NCBI GenBank assembly: GCA_000715855.1
Contig: KL571359.1
Span: forward strand, 1-6,783
DNA length: 6,783 nucleotides
Direction: 5' to 3'
Source: Actinoplanes liguriensis
Lineage (GTDB): Bacteria; Actinomycetota; Actinomycetes; Mycobacteriales; Micromonosporaceae
The translations under genes were made by a program, and so were the position numbers. The notes under the pieces were generated by a model. The model did not search any database, was not told where the DNA came from, and saw only the letters and a list, made by a program, of their open reading frames with translations. Of the stretch, positions 1 through 6,783 are shown piece after piece; the stretch's first letter is position 1; each line of letters opens with the position of its first letter.

Positions 1-14
1 TGTATAAGAGACAG
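1..14. other. Nextera mosaic-end adapter remnant at contig edge
   Basis: The window opens with TGTATAAGAGACAG, which is identical to the last 14 bases of the 19-bp Tn5/Nextera mosaic end used in tagmentation libraries. It is sequencing-library sequence that survived trimming, not part of the genome. Real sequence starts at about position 15. It therefore marks a contig end and explains why the minus-strand cyclase gene stops abruptly here. A chance 14-base identity exactly at the window edge is very unlikely. Confidence 0.95.
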
Positions 15-3000
15 CTCGTACAGCGTCCGGTAGAGGCCGACAGCGGTGGTCCGAGCATCCTCGTCCTGCGCGTCGAGCTGGTGCACGGCATCCAGCAGGG
101 CGGCGACCTCGTGCGGCTCGTTCCAGTCCTCGGCGGCCTTCCGCAGCAGGTCGGTGGCCTCGCTCGGGCCGAGGCGGCTTGCCTTGACCCGCAGGTTGAC
201 CGACAGGATGTAGGCACTGACCCTGGCGTCGCGCTCGTCGTGCTCCTCTGCGGTTCGCAGCGCCTCGGAGTTGAGCTGTTCGGCCTCCGCGTGGCGATCC
301 GCGTCCATGTGTAGCCGTGCGAGCCGATGTAACCAGTCGCAGAGGTAGTGCGGTGCGTTGAGCCGGCGCGCGAGTTCGACGGCGCGCTCTAACAGCCGCT
401 GGGCCTGCTCCGTGTCGCCTTCAGCGACCGCGACGGCGCCGAGATTGGAAATCTGATCGGCCACGATCAGCCAGTCGCCGAGTTCGACTCCGACCCGCAG
501 GGCGTGCATCGCGCAGATTCTGGCTCGTTCGAAGTCGCCCTCGTACCGATAGATCTCTCCCATGTTGCCGACCGTGACGTTTCCGGTCTGACCGGCGCCG
601 ATGTCGCGCGCGACCTCCAGCGCATAGCGATAGGCCGCGATCGACTGGGCATGATCGGAGCCTCGCATCAAGGCCAGCCCTAGGTTCGCAGCTGACAGGA
701 GCATTCCCCGCCGGTCACCGGCCTCCTCAGCGGTCGTCAAAGCCAGCCGGAAGTGTTCCTGTGCCTCTTCTAGGCGACCGAGGTTGATGTATACGAGACC
801 GGTATGGCCAAGGGCGGCACTCATAGCGGTCTTGTCGCCGGTCTCGTGGGCCATTGCCAGGTGGCGCTCAGCCATGGTGAGAGCTTCGCCGTATGCTCCC
901 TGGCGGTACAAAGCGAAGGTGATCCGGTCAAGCGTGCGAGACTGCCCAGCGGCGTCACCCAACCGCTCGAATTCGGTCAGTGCGCGTTGCAACCACTCAA
1001 CGGGCTCGGCATCCGATCGGGTATAGGTCAGCAGATCACCGAGTTGACGCTGGGCACTGGCCAGGACGTCACGACGGCCCGTGACTCGTGCGAGTCGCAT
1101 AGCTTGTAAGTAGTGATCTTCGGCCTCTGCCCACTGACCGGTGTGCTGATTGACGCTGCCTATCTCGACGTGAAGTCCGGCGCTCTCCGATTCCGGTAGG
1201 AGCGGCAGCAGCAGGCCGTAGTAATAGGTCGCGGTCTCGTTGGCGAAGATTTCCTTGGCACGGTCTCCCGCCGCCCGGAACCATGCGCGTTGCTTGTCCG
1301 TCCGCTCGGTCCGGGCATAGTGGTGGGCCAGCACGTCGACGTATTGCGGAAGACGGTCGGCGTAGTACTCCTCGATGAACTGGCCGATGCGTTCGTGGAG
1401 TGCAGCCCGGGTGTCATAGGTGATGCTCTGGTACGCCGCCTCCTGGGTGACCGGGTGCTTGAACTCGTACTCCGGTTCCGCCTCGCCGAGCACACGGGGA
1501 GTCAGGTCCAACGCTTGCAGGTGATCGAGGTGGGTTGCGACCTGAGTTGTGGTCCCGGCAGCCGGGTAGACCGAGGTTATCCAGGGCGGCTGGAACCTGC
1601 GACCGATCACGCTGGCTACCTTGAGGGTCGCTTTCTCGTCGTCATTGAGCTGATCGATGCGTGCCATGACCAACCGCTGCAGGCTGTCCGGTACCTGCAC
1701 CCCGGCCAGGGCACGTGGGTCACCTGGGTCGATGCCGCGGCCATGCAGGTAGCTGACCAGCTCTTCGATGTAGAAGGCATTGCCCCCTGACTGCTCTGAA
1801 GTCTGGCGGAGGACTTCTGGCGCGAGGTCGGCGAACTGACCGAACCGTTCGCGGAATCGCAGGGCGACAAGTTGTTCTGCGTCCTCCCTGGTCATCTGAT
1901 CCAGTCGGAGGTCGGCGACGTGCAGATGGCCGATGAGCCGCTCCGGTATTGGCTCTCGGGAAGTAGCCACCACCAGCACTGGTAGATCTGCGATGTGATG
2001 GACGAGGTACTCCAAGAAGGCCAGGGAGGCGGGGTCGATCCAGTGGCAGTCCTCCATGCGCAGAATCAACGGCCCAGATGCCGCGTGGTCGCGCAAGCAA
2101 GCAAGCAGTGTGGATCGGAGGAGTTCTTCTCGTCCCGCGGGTTCCAGCTGCGCGGTCAGCTCGGTGTCCGGCATGGGCACGTTGACCACGGCTGCGAGCA
2201 ACGGGGCGCGTTGGCCGGAGCCTCCATAGGTGGCGGCTCGCTCGGCCAGCGCTGTGCGCTGCGCCGTGATCGGCGTGTCGCGATCGATGCCCAGCAGTTC
2301 CCGCCAGATCGGTCGCCAGACCAGGTAGCTGGTGCTGCGGCCTTGCGACCGGCAACCGCCCCCATGTTCACCGAAGCCCAGGTCACGGGCGAGCCGACAG
2401 ACCTCGTCAGCCAGCCGAGTCTTGCCGATGCCAGCCTCGCCGTGTAACCAGATCAGCTGACCTCGGCCGGATCGCACGTGTTGCATGAAGCCATCCAGCA
2501 GCCCGAGCTCCGGGGTTCGGCCGACCAACGGTCCCTGCACGGGCGAGGTGCGGGCGGTCGGCGGACCGACCTCCTGTGCCTCGCGCACGATCCACACCGG
2601 GACCGGCATCGTCTTGCCCTTAGCACTCACCGCGGCTGGACGGCTGTCCAGGAGGATGTCCCGCACCCGGTCGTGGGTGAGCTGATCGATCAGAAGGTGT
2701 CCAGGTGGAGCAGCTTGCATCAGACGGGCGGCCAGGTTGACGGTGTCACCGACGACGGCGTACTCACGACGGATGTCCGATCCGACCTCGCCGCAGTACA
2801 CCTGGCCGGTCGAGACGCCTCCCCGGTACGGACCGCCGGGCAGGGCAAGTAGCTCCAGGCAGCACCGCAGCGCACGTTCCTCGTCGTCCTCGTGACTGAC
2901 CGGAGTTCCAAAGACGGCAACCAGCACCGTTCCCTTGTCATCTGCCATCAGATGGCGAAGGTGACCGCCATAGCGATCGATGACTGCCACCCCAGAATGG

Positions 3001-3842
3001 AGGTATCTCTGCAGGGTCTCGATTGTTTCGGGATCATCCACCGACAGGTCCGGAAGGCGGACGAACGCAGTGGTCACCTTGCGATGCTCGTTCACCAGCT
3101 CGGATCGACCGGACAGCAGGCGCGCTCGGATCGCCGGGTGCAGGAACGGGGTGATTAACGCTTCGAGGTCGGTGATGGGCTTTTCCGGCTCCACGGGCAG
3201 GTCCGGGGCGGTCGCGGCTGCGATGTCCAGCAGATCTTGATCGATGATGATCTCGCCGCGGTCTGCGCGATGCAGGGCGGTGACCGCCCGATCCAGAGCG
3301 GGACCCGCGACCAGATGCTGCAATCGGATGGCCGGATCACCGAGGACCATGAGACGAATTGGTCCGGTTGCCAGGCCGACTCGGATGGCGAGGGACCGCT
3401 GACCGTTAGGCGTCGGTACCGGCGTTACCGACGCGGTGGCCTCCCGGATGGCCTCGGCGCAGCGAATCGCTCGGAACGCCACTGCGGAAGCGGAATCCGG
3501 GGTGTGCCGGAAGATCCCGACGAGAGCGTCCCCGGCGAAGTCCACCACGCTGCCGCCGGCATTGGTGATGGCTTCCGCCGTGATCGCGAACCAGCGGTTG
3601 ATCACCGAGGTCAGACGCTCGGTGCCGAAACTCCCTGAGCCGGCGAGGCTCTCAGCCATCGCGGTGAATCCGGCGACATCAGCGAAAAGGACCACCGCGT
3701 CCCTGTCTTGGATCATCGGCGGATTGCCGACAGTTTTGGTGGTCCGGAGTAGATCGATGGCATGCTCTGGCAGATACGACCGCCAGGTCGCGGTCAAATC
3801 GTCCGCGATCCGCGGGGTGGGACGAGAGGGATCGTCGGCCAT
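15..3842 (-). CDS. Soluble-adenylyl-cyclase-like tandem cyclase / STAND NTPase / TPR protein, C-terminus truncated by contig end
   Basis: One open frame of 1276 codons runs from ATG at 3842 to the contig edge without a stop, so the 3' end is missing. An N-terminal class III cyclase domain (C1, about residues 45-215) has FADVAGFT (53-60, metal Asp55) and DFAGDAL (101-107, metal Asp105). A second domain (C2, about 250-400) lacks the metal aspartates but keeps Lys303 (DDKGTV) and VNLAAR (Asn369, Arg373). This is the C1/C2 arrangement of mammalian soluble adenylyl cyclase, with one active site at the interface. A STAND/AAA_16 NTPase follows, with Walker A GEAGIGKT (468-475) and Walker B LILRMEDCHWID (592-603). 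About 7-8 TPR-like helical repeats fill roughly 890-1276. No signal peptide or membrane segment is seen, so it is probably cytosolic. Likely role: ligand- or partner-controlled cAMP (less likely cGMP) synthesis. Five TTA codons are present. An in-frame GTG five codons upstream (3857) is an alternative start; an in-frame TGA lies two codons before it. Domain calls are firm, substrate and activity are inferred. Confidence 0.93.
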
Positions 3843-3921
3843 GCTTGGTATGGCCACCCTTCAATTCTCGATGTCGTAGGCGTCAGCGAGTTCGGTATTC
3901 AGTCAGGGAGATGGCGGGGTC
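3843..3921. promoter_or_regulatory. Divergent intergenic region between cyclase gene and paralog 1
   Basis: This 79-bp gap (64 bp if the cyclase starts at the GTG at 3857) separates two divergently transcribed genes, so it must hold the 5' signals of both unless these lie inside the coding regions. On the minus strand a GAAGGG lies about 14 bases before the ATG, which is rather far, and almost touches the alternative GTG, so the cyclase start is not settled by its ribosome binding site. On the plus strand GGGAG (3906-3910) sits 11 bases before the ATG of paralog 1. I see no convincing -35/-10 pair and no clear operator palindrome. Confidence 0.45.
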
Positions 3922-4530
3922 ATGACTGGTGTAGGGGTTAGTGAGGCGGCCTTCGAGTTGGCCGGCGCGTGTGTCCACGCCCTCCGGTTCGCGGTTGGGG
4001 CTCCTCTCGACCGTCCATATGCCAAGGTCGAATTGTCGACGACCAATCCAGCCCCGGCGCTGTATCGGCGGCTGCAGGTTGCCTCCCCGCCGCCGACCCG
4101 CGACGGCGAGCCCTGGCAGGCCGGCCTGACCCTGGGGGACAAGCCGTTCGAGCCGAGCGAACTCCCCCATCGCCTCGCGGACGTTCAGATCACCGAGGGC
4201 ACGCCCTCGCTCGATCTACCTGATCCGGAGAGGATCGTACTCGACCGATGGATCAGCATCCCGAAGCAGCAGGGCACGATGGAGTTCACCAGCGCCGGTG
4301 ATGATCGTTACGTCCTCGCTGTGCAGTACTGGAACCCGGTTCCCGATGGTGAGCAAAGCGTCACCAAGGAGTTGCAGTACTACGCGACGTACCGGCTCGA
4401 TTTCGACCGGACGCCGGCCAGTGACTGGATCGCGGTCAGCTTTGACGGATTCTGGCCGCCGGAGCGGGACAGCGCCGACGTGCTGATTCCCCTCGGGGAC
4501 TGCGACGAGAACTGCCCGTCGAACAGCTGA
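3922..4530 (+). CDS. Conserved hypothetical protein, paralog 1 of the peroxidase-linked small protein (202 aa)
   Basis: I do not recognise this family. It encodes a soluble-looking 202-residue protein with no signal peptide or membrane segment, rich in aromatic residues and prolines, which suggests a mostly beta fold. The start is supported by the paralog at 4585-5187, which begins with the same MTG..VS pattern and aligns without gaps to residue 199 (about 47% identity by hand count). Shared blocks are AGACVH (14-19), ASPPP with a following WQ.GLTL, PDP..IVLD.W, and a near-invariant C-terminal stretch containing AVSFD, FWPPERDSA, VLIPLG and CD..CP. Cys17, Cys194 and Cys198 are conserved in both copies. 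The final cysteine pair could form a disulfide or bind metal, but that is a guess. It is divergent from the cyclase gene and convergent with its paralog across a shared terminator. No function is assigned. Confidence 0.88.
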   Translation: MTGVGVSEAAFELAGACVHALRFAVGAPLDRPYAKVELSTTNPAPALYRRLQVASPPPTRDGEPWQAGLTLGDKPFEPSELPHRLADVQITEGTPSLDLPDPERIVLDRWISIPKQQGTMEFTSAGDDRYVLAVQYWNPVPDGEQSVTKELQYYATYRLDFDRTPASDWIAVSFDGFWPPERDSADVLIPLGDCDENCPSNS

Positions 4531-4535
4531 GCAGA

Positions 4536-4577
4536 CGATGAAGCCGCCGCCCCGGAATCGGGACGGCGGCTTCATCG
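4536..4577. terminator. Bidirectional terminator between the two convergent paralogs
   Basis: A near-perfect palindrome: left arm CGATGAAGCCGCCG (4536-4549) pairs fully with right arm CGGCGGCTTCATCG (4564-4577). Inside, after one C-A mismatch, CCCG (4551-4554) pairs with CGGG (4559-4562) around a GAAT loop. The stem begins 6 bases after the stop of paralog 1 and ends 8 bases before the stop of paralog 2 on the other strand, so it can terminate both transcripts. Neither side has a long U-tract, which is common for hairpin terminators in high-GC actinobacteria. Confidence 0.88.
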
Positions 4578-4584
4578 TGGGGGG

Positions 4585-5187
4585 TCAGCGAGGACAGAGG
4601 CTGTCGCACGCGCCGAGCGGGATGAGTACCTCGGCGCTGTCGCGCTCCGGCGGCCAGAATGCGTCGAAGCTCACGGCAACCCACGACGCCGTCGGCGGTT
4701 TGGTCCAGTTGAGCCGGAGCACCGCCGAGTAGTCCACGTCCCGGGTTGCGGTGTCACCCGGACCGCTGATGGGCTGCCAATACGGGAACGACAGCAGATA
4801 GGGTCGCGGCTCGTCCCATGACCAGGAGACCGTTCGAGGTGCTCGTGGCAGCTCGAACCAGTGGTCCAGGACGATCGTGTCCGGGTCCGGCGCGTCGAGG
4901 TTGTCGATTCCGGCCACGAACTTGACGTCGTTCAGGTGGGCCTTCGACCCGGCGGGGTCGAAGGCCACACCGTTCAGAGTCAGGCCGGTCTGCCACGCCT
5001 TGCCGCTGCGACTCGGAGGCGGGGAGGCAATCTGAACCCGGCGGAACAGCGACTCGGGCGGGTTGTCGTCGGTCAGGCGAGCCGTCGCGTAGGGATAGTC
5101 GATCTGTGAAGCGAAAGCGAAGCGGATGGAGTGCACACACGCGCCGGCGAACTCGAAGAAGGCGTCACTGACGGCAATACCAGTCAT
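4585..5187 (-). CDS. Conserved hypothetical protein, paralog 2, in operon with Dyp-type peroxidase (200 aa)
   Basis: The gene encodes a 200-residue protein of unknown family, paralogous to the 3922-4530 product over its whole length. The ATG at 5187 has a clear GGAG ribosome binding site seven bases upstream and lies 11 bp after the peroxidase stop codon, so the two genes are very probably one operon. Cys17 and the C-terminal CD..CP pair (Cys194, Cys198) match paralog 1. There is no signal peptide, although the upstream enzyme is Tat-exported. It could act in the cytoplasm on peroxidase maturation or heme loading, or be carried out with the folded enzyme; both are inference. Because the upstream peroxidase is frameshifted into this gene's frame, the frame is open continuously from 6678 to 4585. 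The product should not be read as a 697-aa fusion: the start, ribosome binding site and paralog all support a separate 200-aa protein. Confidence 0.87.
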   Translation of the reverse strand: MTGIAVSDAFFEFAGACVHSIRFAFASQIDYPYATARLTDDNPPESLFRRVQIASPPPSRSGKAWQTGLTLNGVAFDPAGSKAHLNDVKFVAGIDNLDAPDPDTIVLDHWFELPRAPRTVSWSWDEPRPYLLSFPYWQPISGPGDTATRDVDYSAVLRLNWTKPPTASWVAVSFDAFWPPERDSAEVLIPLGACDSLCPR

Positions 5188-5198
5188 GATCGTTCTCC

Positions 5199-6678
5199 CT
5201 ACAGGCTCGAGTCGGTGGACAGCAGGCGGAGGGCGGCCCGCGTCGGCGTGAATGCGTAGACCGACCCCGTCGTGGTGACGAAGCCGCCGAACGCCACCGG
5301 CGGCACCTTCTTCACCGCGTCCGCGCCGAAGCGCCGAGAAGCCACCGCGGGATCGTCCCCGATCACCGGGTCGAAGCCGTCCACCCCGGCCTTCTTCCCG
5401 GACTTGGTCAGGGTCGAGGAGGCGACCGACGGATCGTTCGCCCATCGGCGCTGGAGGAACTCGAACTGGTCCTCGATGCTGGCCATGTACGCGTTGAACA
5501 GCATCCCGCGATCCTGCGAGTCCGGCGCGGACCGGTCCATCGCCGGCCCGTACGGGATGCCGCGCCGCAGGATCCGGTGGCTGCGGTCGCGGAACACCTC
5601 GTCGTCGCGCGGGTTCATCTTGCGGACGTGGGAGTACAGCGGAGTGGTCTTGCCCTCCGGGTCGTTCTTGAAGTCGAGGTTGAGCGGCGTCCCGTCGAGT
5701 TTGCGCCCCATCGCGCGGGCGGCGACGTCCTCGGCGGTCTCGCCGGCTTCCCGGAGGTCCTCCATCTTGGCCCACCACCCGGCCACGTCCTGCCGGAGTC
5801 GGCGGAACACCTGGAACGACCCGCCCCACATCCATGTCGCGGACGCCGGCCGGTGTCCGAGATTCATCGGCCGCCGCTCGCCGGGGAGACCGAGCAGGAA
5901 CTCGCCGCTCGCGATCTCCTCCGGGGTGCCCTGCGCGCCGCGGACCGTGGGCTGAGCGATGCCGTCGGCGAACCCGAAGTGCTCGGCGCGCTGCCCGGTC
6001 GCGTTGCGCACGACCCCGCCCCACTGTTCGTGCAGCACGGTCAGCCCGGCGCCGGCGATGGCCTGGCGTTCCTTCCGGACGCGGCGCTTGAGCGTGCCCT
6101 CGTCCTCGGCGGCGAGGGTGAGCAGCGCGTCCACCGGGGCGCGGCCGGGACCGCCGACGACCCACTTCGCCGGGTGGGCCGCCCCGACGTCGCCGAGCAG
6201 CGTCGTTGCCCAGCGGCCCGAGCCAGAACGCCTCGAACGGAACCAGGTCCGCGGCCACCTCCGGGTGCAGGGTGACCAGGCCGGTCGCGGTCAGCCCGAG
6301 CCCCATCAGCGGCGTCCGTGCGGCGCGGGCGGCCGCGACGTCCGCGGTGGTGTCGACCCGGCCAGCGGCGGAGGCGAGCCACGTGCGGGCGGCGGTGCGC
6401 TTGTTGCCGAACGAGACGAAGACGTACGCCTGGTGCTGCCCGCCGAAGGCCCGCAGGATGTTGCCCTGGATCTCCTGCTCGTCGTCCAGCCTCGGTTCGG
6501 CGGCGGCACCGGCCCCAGCGGCCGCCGGCGCGGGCGTCAGTACGTCGGTGAGACCGGTCGCCGCGGCGCCGGTGAGTCCGATGACGCCCAGCCTGCGGAT
6601 CGCCTCGCGGCGGGAGAACGCACCCTGGGCATGGTCGTTGGCTACCTGTTCGGCGAGCGCACGCCGTCCGTCCGTCAC
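5199..6678 (-). pseudogene. Tat-exported Dyp-type heme peroxidase, broken by a one-base frameshift
   Basis: Dyp-type peroxidases are heme enzymes that oxidise dyes, phenols or lignin-like substrates with hydrogen peroxide. The GTG start at 6678 has a strong GGGGAGG ribosome binding site five bases upstream. Residues 1-60 are a twin-arginine signal: FSRREAIRRLG (Arg23-Arg24), a hydrophobic stretch and an alanine-rich cleavage region, predicting export of the folded enzyme. The first 151 codons are in one frame; from about 6225 the homologous protein continues in the next frame to the TAG at 5199. With one base removed, the product is 492 aa, normal for a Tat-type member. The second part holds the family marks: FGFADGIAQP (GxxDG, Asp238 in repaired numbering), proximal heme ligand His350 in YSHVRKMNPR, the distal-side LRRG (Arg371-Arg372), and a C-terminal QFEFLQRRW block. 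All catalytic residues survive, so the lesion is either recent or a sequencing error. It is first gene of an operon with paralog 2. Confidence 0.9.
6196..6228 (-). other. Frameshift site in the Dyp-type peroxidase gene
   Basis: Upstream of here the correct frame reads up to PFEAF (last codon 6228-6226). Downstream, sensible protein (TTLLGDVG, then KWVVGGPG) continues one base out of phase. Removing a single base within about 6220-6226 gives FGSGRWATTLLGD, which fits the family's F..G......LGD spacing best. The original frame beyond this point becomes Arg/Gly/Pro-rich, typical of off-frame GC-rich DNA. There is no homopolymer and no slippery heptamer. The exact base cannot be fixed from one sequence. 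Confidence 0.82.
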
Positions 6679-6740
6679 GAAAACCTCCCCGTGGCCCTGA
6701 CAGTCCGATGTGGATCGTAGGGGTCGCGGGGCCGATCGAT
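6679..6740 (-). promoter_or_regulatory. Short leader upstream of the peroxidase operon
   Basis: These 62 bp separate a probable upstream stop codon from the peroxidase GTG. Apart from the GGGGAGG ribosome binding site (6684-6690) and a small GATCGATC palindrome near 6734-6741, I see no clear promoter, operator or terminator. The operon promoter may lie here, or the peroxidase may be co-transcribed with the gene upstream. Confidence 0.3.
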
Positions 6741-6783
6741 CTACCCCACTCGATGGGTGGCGAGCCAGCCGGTGGCGAAGTCC
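6741..6783 (-). CDS. Possible C-terminal end of an upstream minus-strand gene (partial)
   Basis: The last 13 complete codons before a TAG at 6741-6743 read DFATGWLATHRVG on the minus strand, running off the window edge. The stretch looks protein-like and the 62-bp gap to the peroxidase start would fit same-strand neighbours, but 13 residues cannot prove a gene or identify a family. It could equally be untranslated DNA. Confidence 0.3.
   Translation of the reverse strand, partial: DFATGWLATHRVG

Noticed and set aside
2094..2106. Short GCAA tandem repeat inside the cyclase gene
   Set aside because: It has only about three units, lies within a well-explained coding frame (Leu-Leu-Ala-Cys-Leu) and is not a multiple-of-three repeat tract of notable length.
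1290..2852. Plus-strand open frames of 124-166 aa, and minus-strand alternative frames, across the cyclase gene
   Set aside because: The 1276-codon minus-strand frame with cyclase, Walker and TPR motifs covers the whole region without interruption; the others overlap it and lack family signals.
3896..3901. TATTCA as a -10 box for paralog 1
   Set aside because: It is only 20 bases before the start codon, so transcription would begin at the ribosome binding site, and no fitting -35 element is convincing.
3883..4170. Minus-strand 95-aa open frame overlapping the start of paralog 1
   Set aside because: It lies antisense to a gene whose frame and start are confirmed by a full-length paralog, and its sequence is low in information.
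6196..6228. Programmed ribosomal frameshifting in the peroxidase gene
   Set aside because: No slippery heptamer or run of identical bases is present at the junction, and this family is not known to use recoding.
5199..6678. Encapsulin cargo peroxidase
   Set aside because: Dyp-type peroxidases are classic encapsulin cargo, but this one has a Tat export signal, no encapsulin gene is nearby and its C-terminus shows no obvious cargo-targeting tail.
5577..6720. Long plus-strand open frames (232 and 253 aa) opposite the peroxidase gene
   Set aside because: They are antisense shadows of GC-rich coding DNA, dominated by Arg/Pro/Gly/Ala with no recognisable motif, while the minus strand has clear peroxidase motifs in the same region.
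6741..6783. Hemerythrin-like C-terminal motif (W..H pattern) in the partial upstream frame
   Set aside because: Only 13 residues are visible and the remaining hemerythrin ligands cannot be checked; the resemblance is too short to name a family.

Overview
The window looks like one end of a contig from a high-GC actinobacterium. Base composition is GC-rich throughout, start codons are mixed ATG/GTG, and one gene encodes a Tat-exported Dyp-type peroxidase. The first 14 bases match the end of the Nextera transposon mosaic end, so the left edge is library adapter and not genome. No genus can be named from the sequence.

Layout, left to right. (1) Positions 1-14 are adapter. (2) Positions 15-3842 (minus strand) are one uninterrupted reading frame of 1276 codons. 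It encodes a large signalling protein built like mammalian soluble adenylyl cyclase: two class III cyclase domains, a STAND/AAA_16 NTPase and a long TPR tail. The contig end cuts off its C-terminus. (3) A divergent gap of about 64-79 bp follows. (4) Positions 3922-4530 (plus) encode a 202-aa protein of unknown family, here called paralog 1. (5) A strong palindrome at 4536-4577 is a two-way terminator. (6) Positions 4585-5187 (minus) encode a 200-aa protein that aligns with paralog 1 without gaps (about 47% identity by hand count), here called paralog 2. (7) Eleven bases upstream of it lies a Tat-exported Dyp-type heme peroxidase gene (5199-6678, minus), broken by a one-base frameshift near 6225. 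(8) The last 40 bases may carry the C-terminal end of another minus-strand gene.

How the genes may work together. The peroxidase and paralog 2 form a tight two-gene operon, which suggests the small protein is a partner or accessory of the peroxidase. A second copy of the small protein lies back-to-back with the cyclase/NTPase/TPR regulator and may share its control region. The most novel element is the pair of uncharacterised proteins, which share an almost invariant C-terminal signature and three conserved cysteines. The cyclase also stands out: it keeps the predicted catalytic residues but seems to lack the two residues that bind bicarbonate in the animal enzyme, and it alone in the window carries TTA leucine codons (five). 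A functional link between the peroxidase, the small proteins and cyclic-nucleotide signalling is inference from gene order only.
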